A stretch of DNA of 64,000 nt from Ignelater luminosus. Its lineage: Eukaryota > Arthropoda > Insecta > Coleoptera > Elateridae. Below are positions 11,561 to 23,670 of this stretch, one piece after another. Numbering within the stretch: the stretch's first letter is position 1; each line of letters opens with the position of its first letter. The stretch is taken from positions 1 through 64,000 of the forward strand of contig VTPC01090923.1 in the NCBI GenBank assembly GCA_011009095.1, given 5' to 3'. The notes beneath the pieces were generated by a model. It was not told the DNA's origin and searched no databases. It saw only the letters and a list, made by a program, of their open reading frames with translations. The position numbers were made by a program, and so were the translations under genes.

Positions 11561-14500
11561 TAGTGTAGGTTCCTCTGCTTTGCCATATCGCTGAAAAGAA
11601 AGCTGTAGAGTAAAGTTTCTTTCAGCAGATATCTATCAATTTCTCGTTTTAAAGGTTTGAAAAGGAAGAGTAAAGAAGAAGTATTTTTAATACCCATGAG
11701 ATGGCGCTGTCTATTATTAAAATTGTCGTCTTTTTTTCGTTTGCTTAGTTAGCAAGTGGTTTAGTTATCTTAAGTCGTTTAATATATCTTCCAATACTCT
11801 TTATATACTCCAAGACCATTCTGCTCAATGTTGGTCTGCTGTTTTGCCAAGTGAAACGGTAGAACAGCTGCTTGCAAACTCACAAGACGCCTTTTTGTTT
11901 GTGAAACTCCGAAATTAATTCGTGTTTCGGTTTCAGGTTACATATTAGACATTATAAAATCGAGTTAAGGATAGCAATCCAAAGTTTGAAAAAGACTTTT
12001 TGTAGTTACCTTTAAAATTTTGGTGCCCGCTTCACAATTTGACTTGTACTATTTAGTTCAGTTGTGAGAAAAACTCGTTCAAGAGCCAAAAATAGCTACA
12101 GAATTGTCCAAAAAGTCCAGTTAGTCGAAAAATGCGCTTGGATTGAAAATCTAAATATGTAAAAAAATATTCCGCACCAGACAGTTCTTTTAGGGACATT
12201 TGAGATTGAATTTTGATGGAAATTAAAGATTCGGATTATTATTTCAGAGAAAAGCGTTTTACTATTTTTGACATTTATTTCATCTCATCGTACTTCTACC
12301 AAAAATGTGAAGATCTTTCTTCGTTATCAATATATTAACTTGGAAGGCCTCATTCAATTTTTCTTCTTTTCTGATATTGTAATCAATTTGGGGAATTACT
12401 AAGATAAAGGGAGATAGAGGATTATCATCAATAAAAAACAGTTTGAGCTGAAGATGTTATACAGCGTTAAGCAAATATTTATTGATTTAAAATTTTCAAC
12501 TTGAATAAAACTAAAATATTATTAGCAAATTTTCTAAGCACCTTTTAATCAAATCACTTAATTCTAATCTTTAAAATAATAAATCCCTCAATCAGATAAT
12601 TAAGAGAATTTAGTCAAGACGCTATTAAGACAGTTTTAGAGGTCTTTAAAGTAAATTACGAAATTCAATTGCATTAACTGATTTTAATCTTCTCAATCAA
12701 TATTACCATTAAAGCAATATTAGCTACTTATTTAGGTAGTTAAGTAGAATTAGAAGAATTTAAAAAAGAAAAATCAGAACGATTTAAAAATAAAGTTATT
12801 TCTACTATTAGTTAGTAAAGACATTATACAATGTGATCATTTAAATTTGACAGAAGGTTGATTCGTTTCCTATGTTTTCCTGTCTATTGCCTCTGTGACC
12901 CATTTCACACACATCCCATAAATTGACCACAAGATCACTATACATAGCTCAAAAATGAACTTTTCTGCAGCTGACATGTCAAAGAAGGTTTATAAATCTC
13001 GTCAGACCAGTCTATCAGCTTTAAAGTTCAAGTTAACGATCTTTTGCACAGCGGTTCTCTTCTCTTGACAGAAAGAGTCTGAACTATCATTTTGCCGAAT
13101 GTATGTTGCTGCATGGGTGGGCAAAATAGCAAAAGTTAGCCCCCAAAAAAAAATTTAACCAAACAATTTAGTTTTGACACTCGAGTTTTAAAATATTGAA
13201 AGTTTGAAATCTTCCCTATCTTATGGTCTGTGTGATCCGATAGCCAGATCCGCTATAACATTTTCACCCAGTGGTATAAGAAGCTTTGCAAGTTCTGCAG
13301 CAGTGTCTGGCTTCTTGCTAAATTTATTTGGTCAAATCTGGTAAACATAACTATGGCAGTCGCACTCAGGCCAACACATAGCCACGTTATTTCCATCTTG
13401 GGCATCACCTATTTGCTCTTGGTTATCATAATAAAAGAATTTATTTCATTTGTTTGTTTTTGCCTGTTAGGCTTAGGCAATCTGGCGAACTGATGTAGTT
13501 CGATAAAATCAGTTTGGTTTCTTTAATCTTAACATAACAACCATAATAGTCTGTTAAACTAAATTATCCCAACTTTTTGCCTACAAATGCAGATGCAGTA
13601 AAGTCAGAATTGCTAGATTGGACTTAGAAACTTTCAGTTGACTGAAAGAATTCGATTAGATGAAAGATTTAGACAGCACTTGAAAAACCAAACCGTGTAA
13701 AAAAACCTAAAAGGACCATAAGTAAATGCGCTGTTTAATAATAAGCTGCGTTCCAATTCAGATCACGGTTGAGATTGGACTTCATTAGAAAATTTGGCCC
13801 GTGCAGGTCTTTCATTCATGCAATTTTACTAATAATGCTTTTTATATTTTGAAAGCCAAGATGAGAAATCTCCAACAATTGCAAAAAAAAGAAGCTTCAA
13901 GAAAGGTGACGATTGGGATGGGATAGAAGGTAATTAAATCTGTAGACATTTCTGTTCCTATAATTAGCTTACTAACGTGAAGCAAATCAGAACAGTTTTT
14001 TCATCGTAACTGAAAGACTAGAATTTGCCAAGCTGAAATGAAACCCCAAACTCCCTTGTCTTCTACTATTGGTAACTGTAACACGTCCACTCTACGCTCG
14101 ATAGATCTGTCAAAACACTCTATCAGTTACACTACATGGTTTTCCTGTAATTTTCTCAGTCATACCATTCTCAGTCTGTATTTCTGTCATAAATATTTGA
14201 GATTCTCATCTTACTCTTATTTTGTTTACAACTGTGGGTTCTATCATCCTCAGGAAAATATTTTTTAATAAGATTTTTACATTTGCCTGTCATTATCTTC
14301 GAGGGCTTAGAGACCAGTTCAAAATTCATTTGATGTTGTGTTTTAAACGTTTTCAATCGATTTACTCTTCGGCGTCGCCTGAAAAACATGGCAAGTCTGG
14401 AAAAATCAAGGAAAAAGTTTAATCTTGCTAGGGGACGTAAAAGTAGGGTTCTCATGCATAAGGTATTCTAGAATGATCTTGCATCATATCAGTTTTGGAG

Positions 14501-15499
14501 TTTGAAAGAGAGAAAGGTTCCTCCCAATGTATGTATAGGCGCCCGCGGAGGCGTAAAAACAATCTTTGCTTAAGGGCACTGGCATGATTTGAGCCGGCGC
14601 TGTAAAAATGGATGCAGAAGAAAAATCTGCAGAAAACAACCCCTCTTAAGCCACGTTTCCTAAGTTTGCTAAAAAGTCTTTTTATTTATGACAGAGAATT
14701 TTAAATAATTAAAAAAAAACTTTAAACCATCCAATAAATTAAGGGTGACTTTGTCCGAATGCCTTTGAGTGAATTAGAAATTTAATACAAAATGGCAATT
14801 ATAAAAGTAGAATGAATTTTTAAGGTATTAAACACAATGGTTAACAAACTATATGTACAGCTAGTACGCCGGCACTACCATTCAAACCCAACCAAAAATC
14901 CGCTTGAACTGCTCCAAACAATCTGGCTGCTAGTTGAACGGAGTCTACCGAAATTATAGTTGCCCCACATAAACTACAAGAAATTACTCTCAGATTTCAG
15001 ATTTGGGAATACTTTCAGGTATGGAACCATTTCAAGTACAGAAAGAAGCTAAATAAGACCAAAAATCTCGCATGAGACCTAGAAAAACTATACAATATAA
15101 TACAAACCACTTACCCTCGCTGAGATGAGGCTTGCTACAACCACAAAAAATATGTCGCACTTAAACAATTCTCTAAAACACCCGCATCGACGACATATCA
15201 CCATTCAATTGACCTCCTAGCGCTGGGTCGAATTCTCACATCAGGGACGACCCCCCCCCCCCCAAGAGAATTTTGATTTTAGAAAATTCCAAAGTTTAAC
15301 AATCAAAAAACGACTTGGCGATGTAATATCTGATAACTCATCCCATGATCAAATAGCAAAAGATTAACTTATGAATCGGAAAATCTCTTTCTCATCAGAA
15401 CATAACGGTTCATTAAAATTTGAAAAAAAAAGAAAACGAATTAGCGATACAAATGAACAGGTAAGAAGCAAAAGATTCAGCCCACGGGTGCAAAATACA
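11561..15499. other. Non-coding stretch
   Basis: No recognisable gene. The overlapping frames at 14038-14268 (+) and 14171-14455 (-) have no domain and lack splice context. A run of thirteen C lies at about 15249-15261. A weak basic frame (FRRRRRVNRL, minus, near 14350) could be repeat-derived, but I cannot assign it. Confidence 0.4.
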
Positions 15500-15570
15500 A
15501 AGAACACACCGAAAGCACGGATGAAATATAATCGCATGTAACGGAAGCAAAAGTGACCGTTACTCATGAC
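15500..15570 (+). repeat. Hairpin-ended dispersed repeat, copy 1
   Basis: AAGAACACACCGAAAGCACG leads into CATGTAACGG, an A-rich loop, and CCGTTAC, which can fold as a 7 bp stem. A diverged copy with the same lead-in and stem lies at about 41408-41470. This looks like the end of an old repeat; its other end is not identified. Confidence 0.5.
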
Positions 15571-15599
15571 AGTAGTTAACTATTTCATATGTGATGTTC

Positions 15600-18500
15600 A
15601 CACAGAATTAATTGATTTTAAGTATTTCTGTGCAAAAGATCGTCGGATGTGAAACAAGTCCCAATTACGCATCGGCCTTAGAATAGTTACAACAATCAGT
15701 TCACTTGCTGTTCTTTTGTGAAACTTTCCAAATTTTCATGACTTACTGTTTTTGAACAGAGGAGTACTACTACAATACTAACTACAATAATTAATCGTAA
15801 GAATCAGATTAACTCGAAAAAACAAAAGCTGCGAAACTCTTGTTTTGCATCAGTGAATTTGTCTGTTGTTTGTTTATTACGTTGATAACAAAGATATCAT
15901 TTAATACCATCGAATTTGGGAGATATGCTTGGTATTAATTGGATTTAACAAAGTTAATAAAATGAACACCAAAAATAGTAATTAGTTTTGAAAGTAACCT
16001 TACAAGAGAATTTTGACAACTTGTATTATTTGTGAGAACCACAATAAAGTAGAACGAAAAAGTTAGAAAAGCGTACATCCACGTGTATTCAATTTGTTTG
16101 TTCAGTTGTTTGTTCGGCAACTACTCTTATTTTGAAATTGTGATATACACTGCACGAGTTTCCGTGATTATCTTGTCACTAAATGTAGAATATCCAGTGT
16201 GAAAAACAAAAATATACCATGAAATCTGATACACTCCTTGTATCTACAAAATGACGGTTATATATTCAGAAATGCTTTAATGAGAGATCCTTGTTGGAAT
16301 ACTGTTTTTATGTTGTATTATATGTCAGAAACTCTTTTAAAACAATGGCAAAGCAATGCTTATTTTCTCCCAAGTTTGATTTATGATATTCATTATGCGA
16401 GGCACCTGTTCTGCACTCAAGTGTTTTCATTTTAAAGCCAAACTGATGTCTAGCATTAGATGCTATTTCAGTGTATTATTAAATTTAGAAAAAGGTACTA
16501 TAAAAATAATCTCATCTGCATTTTCTTACTAGAATAATAGTAAGGAATGAAAAATCTTAAACCTTGAGCACATAAATTATTGCAATAAAGGAAGGAAAAC
16601 TAATAGTAAAAGTAGGGCAAAACAAAAACTAACATCAAAAGGAAGCAAATTTGGAAGCAGAGCAATATTTGCTATATTATTACAGATTAGAGTAAACGGA
16701 AATGGAAATCTGCAACTGTTAGATGACAAAGTGAAGGCGAAAAGGGCGTTATTAGACTTTAATCAAGACTGAACGTAAATACAGGGTTGCTATTTTATGC
16801 AGAATAGAAACGTTACTGTCGAAGTATTCGATTGTAAAAGCAAAAAACTTAGGTTAGTTTTTATTATTTGTTATTAAACAATCTTTTAAATTAAATCTTC
16901 AAAATAATCACATTAGTATAATTGAACCAACGAACACACAAGTTTCCAGATACTTTCAAAGGCATTGTCCTAGTTACAACGTATTTAGACGAAATTCCGG
17001 GTAGTGTGCTATGGAGAATCAGCAGATTAGAGAATTATCAATTGTTACAGTAGCGTTCAAACGGAAAACGGCAAGTCTATACAGGAGAACTGAATAGCGA
17101 TTTCCTTCGACCGCGCGTTACTTTCCTGATAATGTGCTGCTATAATTAATGCTTCTTAATGCATTTACTGAATCCAGAAAAATTAAAATAGACTTCCAAA
17201 TTGATGATTAACAATAAATTAGGACTCGTTTAAACGGCGAGCTTCTGGATAAAATAAAATGTCGAGGTTCGCGCTTCTGGCATTGCAATAGTGAGAATTG
17301 TTTTCAAGCGACCAACAGCTCTGACTTTATTTCTTTGTATCCTTATTCAGCAATTTTGAAATTAATTAGAGTTAATTCTGAGTCTGGTAGTATATTATTT
17401 TAAAACCACTTAGCTCTGCACTTTCCCGTTCTATGTATAAGTAGTGAAATTGTTTCTCGATTTATGATTTTATTGAATTTTATTTATTACCTTTCGTTGA
17501 TGTCATATAAATGATTTTCATTTTAAAATAAGCAATTTATAGCGTGCGATCAAATAAAATAAATCATGTAGGTCATGGAATGGAATACTTGATAATTCTA
17601 CATTTTAGGTTATAAAAATAATTACATGGCCTACTCCATCTTTATTACTTTATCGCACGGTATCTAAAGGCCAATCTTTCAAAGAGGTTTTAATTATTGA
17701 AATATCTAAAGATAACGTACAATTCAAACAGCGTACATGTAAGATAAATAGAACCCCCATCCTCTTAAATTCGAATGAAGAGGTTAAGTGACGGACGTGG
17801 GATAAATATCGACTCCTATTTTAGGCATAACTAACCTCACATATTCTCTGTCTGGATATATCTTTGTGTTCGAGCATTTCAGTCTTTTTGCAATAAAGCA
17901 AGATATTTTGAATATAGCTATTTTGAGCAATAGATCTGAAAATTGACCAAATCTGATAATGCCATATCAAAAACTACTTCATCAGATTAGCTACCTAGCA
18001 TGGTCAGTCTGAAATTTGCTGGTGATACGTTTGCTCATCCCATCAAACCTTGCCTTTATGTCTTTGAAAGTCTTTCTAAATGCCTTGAGTGCTTTTTTGT
18101 GTTCCAAACGATGAGTATACACAATATCCTAGCAATTCCGAAAAATGCGACAACGAGAACCTTCCACTTTATTTATCTGTGCTTTTTGTGGCCGTTTTGT
18201 TACGCGGCCTTCATTTCTTTACACAAACTTTGCAATAACATAAAATATCATAACTAGACTCCCTCAAGAATTTTTTAATCCCCAAAGCCTTTGCAGCCCA
18301 TGTCAGTAAGATCAATCTGTGTTTTTCTAATTTGTCACATCCAAGAGATATAAGTAAGTCTTCTAACAGAATTAATTTCTTTTAAAAGCTTAACGACTTA
18401 TACTCAATTTCAGCCATAATTTGAAAGTCACTTTAAGACTCTTTTGAAGTTGTTTTGGGCAGTTAGGAAAAACTTTCTTTTCGGTATTTACTTTTTCTAC

Positions 18501-18790
18501 TAATCATGAGTTAGTCAGTACATAAACTTAGCTCACACCATATTAATATGACGTACAATACAATGTCGTTTCATCCGATAACCAACACTGAAGGAAGAAT
18601 CCGCAACAGACACTGATGTCCTTTATATGCTCGGTGCCTGTGCGCTGTGGACACATAACACACGCCTAATGTTGGTTTCTTAAAACGCTTCTTTAAGCAA
18701 AAGAAACCAAACTCCTTTTTTCTCTATTATTTTAACTTATCAAATCGAAAAGTGACAAGCCTACTTGATTACAAATACGTTGTGAATTTT
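15600..18790. other. AT-rich non-coding stretch
   Basis: No domain-bearing frame. The minus-strand frame at 16120-15935 has a hydrophobic run (MYAFLTFSFYFIVVL) that could mimic a signal peptide, but it has no supporting exon structure. The frame at 18000-18257 (+) is cysteine/phenylalanine-rich and unassigned. Confidence 0.4.
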
Positions 18791-18796
18791 TAAAAA

Positions 18797-18960
18797 ACTC
18801 CGAAGAAGTCGTTACTGAATTTGCAAGATCTGTCTGTCTGTCTGTATTTTGACTTCAGATTTGGATTCTACATCAAAAACTAAAGACGACGTGGCATCTT
18901 TGTTTTTTAATATTACCTCGGAAACATGATTAAAATGGCCGCCAAAATTTGAAAAAAGAG
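18797..18960 (-). repeat. Dispersed 'GGCGGCCAT' repeat, copy 1
   Basis: Reverse complement of the repeat seen at 30399-30625 and 57318-57575. Shared landmarks are TTCAGTAACGACTTCTTC, a tract of TCTG units (18830-18845, CAGACAGA on the other strand), GAATCCAAATCTGAAGTC, and GGCGGCCATTTT. It carries its own small insertions and deletions, so it is an old copy. Confidence 0.75.
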
Positions 18961-18969
18961 AGGTTTCGT

Positions 18970-21900
18970 ATTATTCCGCGACCATTGACAGTTAAAGGAC
19001 TAAAGACCCACTTCAACTGGACTTTATTCCATTGGTTAGTCATACTTTATTGTTTTCAAAATTCGATTTAATTAAATTCTTTTGGCCGAGATAAAATTAG
19101 AATGATGCCTTCGTCAAGCAACATCTTACAAAGAAGTTTTCCACCCTCCAGAGGATGTTGACAGCAGAAACAGTCAATGCCTGAATTGAATATTGATAGT
19201 CTCCCTTGTATATTATGAATAAAAAAGAAACAATTTTTAGATTGTTTAAAAAAGGAATTAGGTTTTTGGTACGCACACTCATGTTCTACAAGAGTAGAGT
19301 ATTGATTTAAAGTAGATCAGACCATGACTGATTAGATAATCGTCAGAGGCAGCTATTGCCAAAATTGAAAACCACCATGCTCTTGAAGGATATCATGGAG
19401 AGAACTAGTTCCGTACAAACTTAACAAGATAGCAGTCTAAGGCTAAACCATGTCAAAGATCGCCCAAGCGATAAAAATTGCGTTGTGTTTATGTTCTAAT
19501 TCGGATATAATCTTGATTCATTATTTTGGTTAAGAGTTTAATTACTTACTTATCACTGTGGAAAAAAATAGCCATTGCACTGAAGTACCTCTCTTTGTAC
19601 CATTTTTGACAACCTCCCAAAGTGTTTTGATACATTAAAATGTTTGTTACTAAATCTATTTGCTAAAAGAGAAGACTAAAAATGTTGATAGTCAATGAAC
19701 AGGATCTTATAATAACGCAAAGTACTTGTTTTAAGAAAAGATTCCATTGTGATCACTTGATATATGAAATGAGAAGACCATGAATACAGAATGCCGATTG
19801 TGGTACTATCTTTGTCAAAGATGTTTTGCTATATTCTAGAGCACTAAGAATCTTGTCAAAAATGATAACATTGCAAGCTTTTAAGTGACAAAAACGAAAA
19901 AAAAATTAAAATTAGCTATACCAAATACCCACACAGGTACTACTCTTTTACTGCAAGATGGGTGTTTTGCTAACATTTTAATTTTAAATTTAACTGTAAA
20001 TTATCGTAATTTACTTAAACATCCTTTGGAAGATACCTCTATGGTTTCAAGCAATCGACTACTAGATATATACAAATTTCTTTTAATATAAATAAAAAGA
20101 AATACGAAAAAAATAGAAAACAATTTTATTCCATACTAATCAATTTTGAAAAACCATAAAACGCGTAACGTAATTTAGCTAACAAATAGAATTCAAATAA
20201 ACAAATAAAAATAAATTAATTTAAAAAACAATAGAAAATGTCATTATCCATGCTTTATTAGCCTTTGTACTGCAGCATTTAAAATACATTTTGTTTGTTT
20301 AAAAATATAACATTTTAGTTTTTTAATATAATGTCTAGCACTTATAAATTAATTATAAGGTGTATTAATTATGGGAACCCCCATTTACTTTTCCAAATGA
20401 AAGTAGAATTTTAACAAGACAAATAGGCGCCCGTATGACTTACAAATACTGTCGTCTTGCCCCTTTTTTCTTGTTTCTTGCTGATTATATAAATGGACCA
20501 TTAAATGTCTTACAAAATAATAAAATTGTCTTCAAGCTCGAGTTACTTTTGTCGTTTCTTTCTACGATTTTGTAATTTCGTTTTAAGCTCAAGTAGACAA
20601 TGGAAAGGTAAAAGTTAATACGTAAAAATGATGTTATTATTATTATTATAATTATAGTAAAAATTCAACAGATAAAATGATTTTAAAATCTTAGTGGTAA
20701 ACAATATTCTGGTTCCGATTTCTCTTTTCAGTTGTTATGCAAGGAGTTCTTGATACGCATCCATTTTGTTCTCAAGCTGCCATTAAATATGTATCTGATA
20801 CGAATTGAAGCAGTTTTACGATTATTTTTAAGGTACCTCAAGAGCTTTTTTGTTTTTCTGATATATAACTCTATGCTATGACTATAATGCTAAACAGTTA
20901 TTGCTATAGCCTTGTGGCTCCGACTATAAAACTCGAGACATTAGAACAAGATTCTCAATAATTTGCGCTATCATTATGTTTACCAAGAACAGTTAGCTCC
21001 TGTTTATAGCAAATACAGCTACACCAACTTCAGAGAAACCCCGAGTGGGCCTATATGTGGGAGCTACATGTTGACGAAGTACACTCACAATAAAAAAATT
21101 TTTGGCGGGAAATTTAAATAAAACTAGAAAAACATTTTTAAACCTCCGTGTACTATTACTAGTTTTGCATATGCTATAATCATTGAGAAACACTTCATTT
21201 GCCGTCCTAAGCCGGCAAACACGACGTCTAAAGAACAGCTGAATTACATCTGTGAACTGAGAGTAAACACGATATTATGTTGATTTCAAAATTTTTTTAT
21301 TTAAAAAAATTGGTGCCAAAAATCATGTCCAGAAAATTTTTGCGAGTATATTCTACTCGTACCAATAAAAGAGCATTTTCTGAACTACCGATACAAATAA
21401 CTATCTTCAGCACTAACTGTAAACAAGCTTGATTTTCATTTTTATAACAATTTTTTAAATGCACTTGCTTCTGATTGGTCGACGTCGTTTGTTATTGAGA
21501 TTAGTTTGCATATTTTCCGGGGCTCTTCTAAGCCGGTTATTGTTCCATATTAAGTAAGGTTAGATAATTGGTTATCTAATCAGATAGAAATGTTATGCTA
21601 TGTGTCGATTAGATGGAGGCAAGTTCATATTAACTATGCAGGACCTTTACAAGACTGTCATTTTTTGTTACTAGTTGATTCAAAATTTAAATGAGTTAGC
21701 AAAAATACTGAAAACTTCAGAATCTGCAGTAGGTACATCTTTTACATGTCATTTTTAGTCTTTACAGATTGCCAAAAGATTTTTGCTATCAGACAATGCT
21801 AGAAATTTTCCATAATAATTTATTTCAGACATTTTGCAAAAAGAAACATTCAAACCTTTACAAATCAACTTCATCAAACCACGATATTTTGGAACACACA

Positions 21901-23424
21901 CTACTTGAAGGATCGTGAATAAAATTAACCCCGTTTACTAGTTGTGTGGAGCAGAAATCAATAGTTTAGACAAGTGGCTATTATGGATCTGAAGGTTTGT
22001 GATTGGGGTCACCATCTACAGACTGGAGAAGAGAAGTTAACAAGATAAATAGCTGAAGACAATTTGATGTACTGAGTATGGGGCTACTTTAGTTCAATAG
22101 TCCAAAAATTCGTCGGGGCACGATCAACTTTAGGAAAGCCTCATAGCCTACTTTTTCCTAGGACAGGAAACGAACTAGGAAGCTGCAATATTAGTTAATT
22201 CACGCCACTGAAAGTTATTTACATGGGAACTTTTGTGGGCGAAGCTTTGAGTGACAATCTAAAAACTTCTTAGTCTCCAATTAGGAACGGAGAACAAGCC
22301 GGTCAAAAAAAGACCAGTTGATCAATTTTCACTATATTTAGGTATATTGATCTAATGGTGAATCTAGAATCTCTAATAACTACCCAAAAGCGACATGCGC
22401 CCTCTGGTAGTAAAGATGGCAAAAGAACCAGGAGTATGGTCTTTAGAAACCACTAACTCATCTAGTTAGGCACACTTGATTAAATTAAACTTTTAAAAAA
22501 TATAGAAATGAGACTTGAAGATTTAGCTGTACTTCGGAATGTGCTTACAGAAGCTGCGGAACAAATCTTTTATCTTTCCAGATTTTGCCGCTAGAAGTCA
22601 CGGCAAAATGTTAAAAATAGAACTATAAAAATATTTTTCTCGACAACAAAAACAAATAAGCGAGTCATATTTTGTAGATTGTATGTAGAAGTCCTTCATG
22701 TTTTTGCCGTACAAAAGTTTCCTGGTGAAAAACAAAAGACGATCTTTGACTGTTTTCTAATTAGGATGTTTGGGAAAATCAAATTTTGAGTATTAACTAC
22801 AAAAAAGGCCAACTTGATTGTGAAATTTCTAAAAAAAACGGAAAAACGCTACTGTTTTAAAACAATTGAAGGTAGTAGCTTGGTAAAATGATGTATCAGG
22901 CTTGAAGAAAAAACTCTGAAAATTAATTGGAAAATGTTTCGTATTCATGGTTACCACATACGGGGCGATTCGTCTTGACAAATAAAATATAAAAATGCAA
23001 AAAGCAGATGTACAGGATGTTTCGTAAGACAAATAAAAACAAGTGGGGATTAACCTTTGAAGAGAAATCAGTGAATGTGAATGTTAATGGGGAGAAGATA
23101 TTTTAGAAAATGTTAGAAAACAAATGAAAAGCTTTTCTCGATTTAGTTATTTATCTATTGCTAATTTAGGTTTGTTTTATTTATTCCTTTTACCTGTTTA
23201 ATTTTATAAAATCTCACTTAGTTTTATGTTTGTTTTTATAACTCATTTAAACTGCAAACTTTTAGTTTTTAGTTTCCTAGATAGTAATACATGGTAATAC
23301 AGCAGCTGTGTGTTATGGTGTTTTAACATTAACGAATTTCAAACTGGTAAGTGTAAGCAAAACTATTGCAAAGCTTTATAAACGATATTATAAAATAAAT
23401 ATTTTGAAATGTATATCGGCAACA
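18970..23424. other. Non-coding stretch with one curious short motif
   Basis: No multi-exon gene found. Short (ATT)n tract at about 20636-20660. On the minus strand at 21052-20996 there is a short open reading RPTRGFSEVGVAV that echoes the allatotropin exon 30 kb away (see findings); its frame closes soon after and no signal peptide or GKR site is present. Confidence 0.4.
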
Positions 23425-23670
23425 GCCGCTAGCGCAGTTGGTTAGGTAAACCGCTACAAAACAAAAGATATCCAGTTCGAAGTCCGGCGGAATCATCTAA
23501 ATAAAAAATATAGAACAGGAAATCCTCATTTCATCTAAAATCCCGGAAAAAATGTTCGAGTCTGGGATTGATAGTAAATTAGGTACTAGAATTGTAGGTA
23601 GTTTAGTCCTACCACTATAATAAGGTAGTGGTCAGCTCGTCCAAATAAATTAAAAAAAGAAAAAAAGAAG
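23425..23670 (+). mobile_element. tRNA-derived SINE
   Basis: The head, GCCGCTAGCGCAGTTGGTTA, contains an RNA polymerase III A box. About 45 bases on, CAGTTCGAAGTCC is a B box, followed by CGGCGG, which pairs partly with the 5' CCGC as a remnant acceptor stem. A tRNA-unrelated body follows, with a small hairpin (CTACCACTATAATAAGGTAG) and an A-rich 3' tail ending near 23670. The anticodon region is eroded, so this is a SINE, not a functional tRNA. Promoter boxes are seen directly; the SINE call is inference from the structure. Confidence 0.75.

Noticed and set aside
15249-15261. C13 homopolymer as a structured element
   Set aside because: A simple homopolymer with no nearby G-rich partner; likely length-variable and of no evident function.
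15935-16120. Possible secreted peptide (hydrophobic minus-strand ORF)
   Set aside because: A hydrophobic run is common in AT-rich chance frames; no cleavage motif, dibasic sites or exon partners.
23425-23497. Functional tRNA gene
   Set aside because: A and B boxes are present but the anticodon arm and most of the acceptor stem do not pair; the body and A-rich tail point to a SINE.
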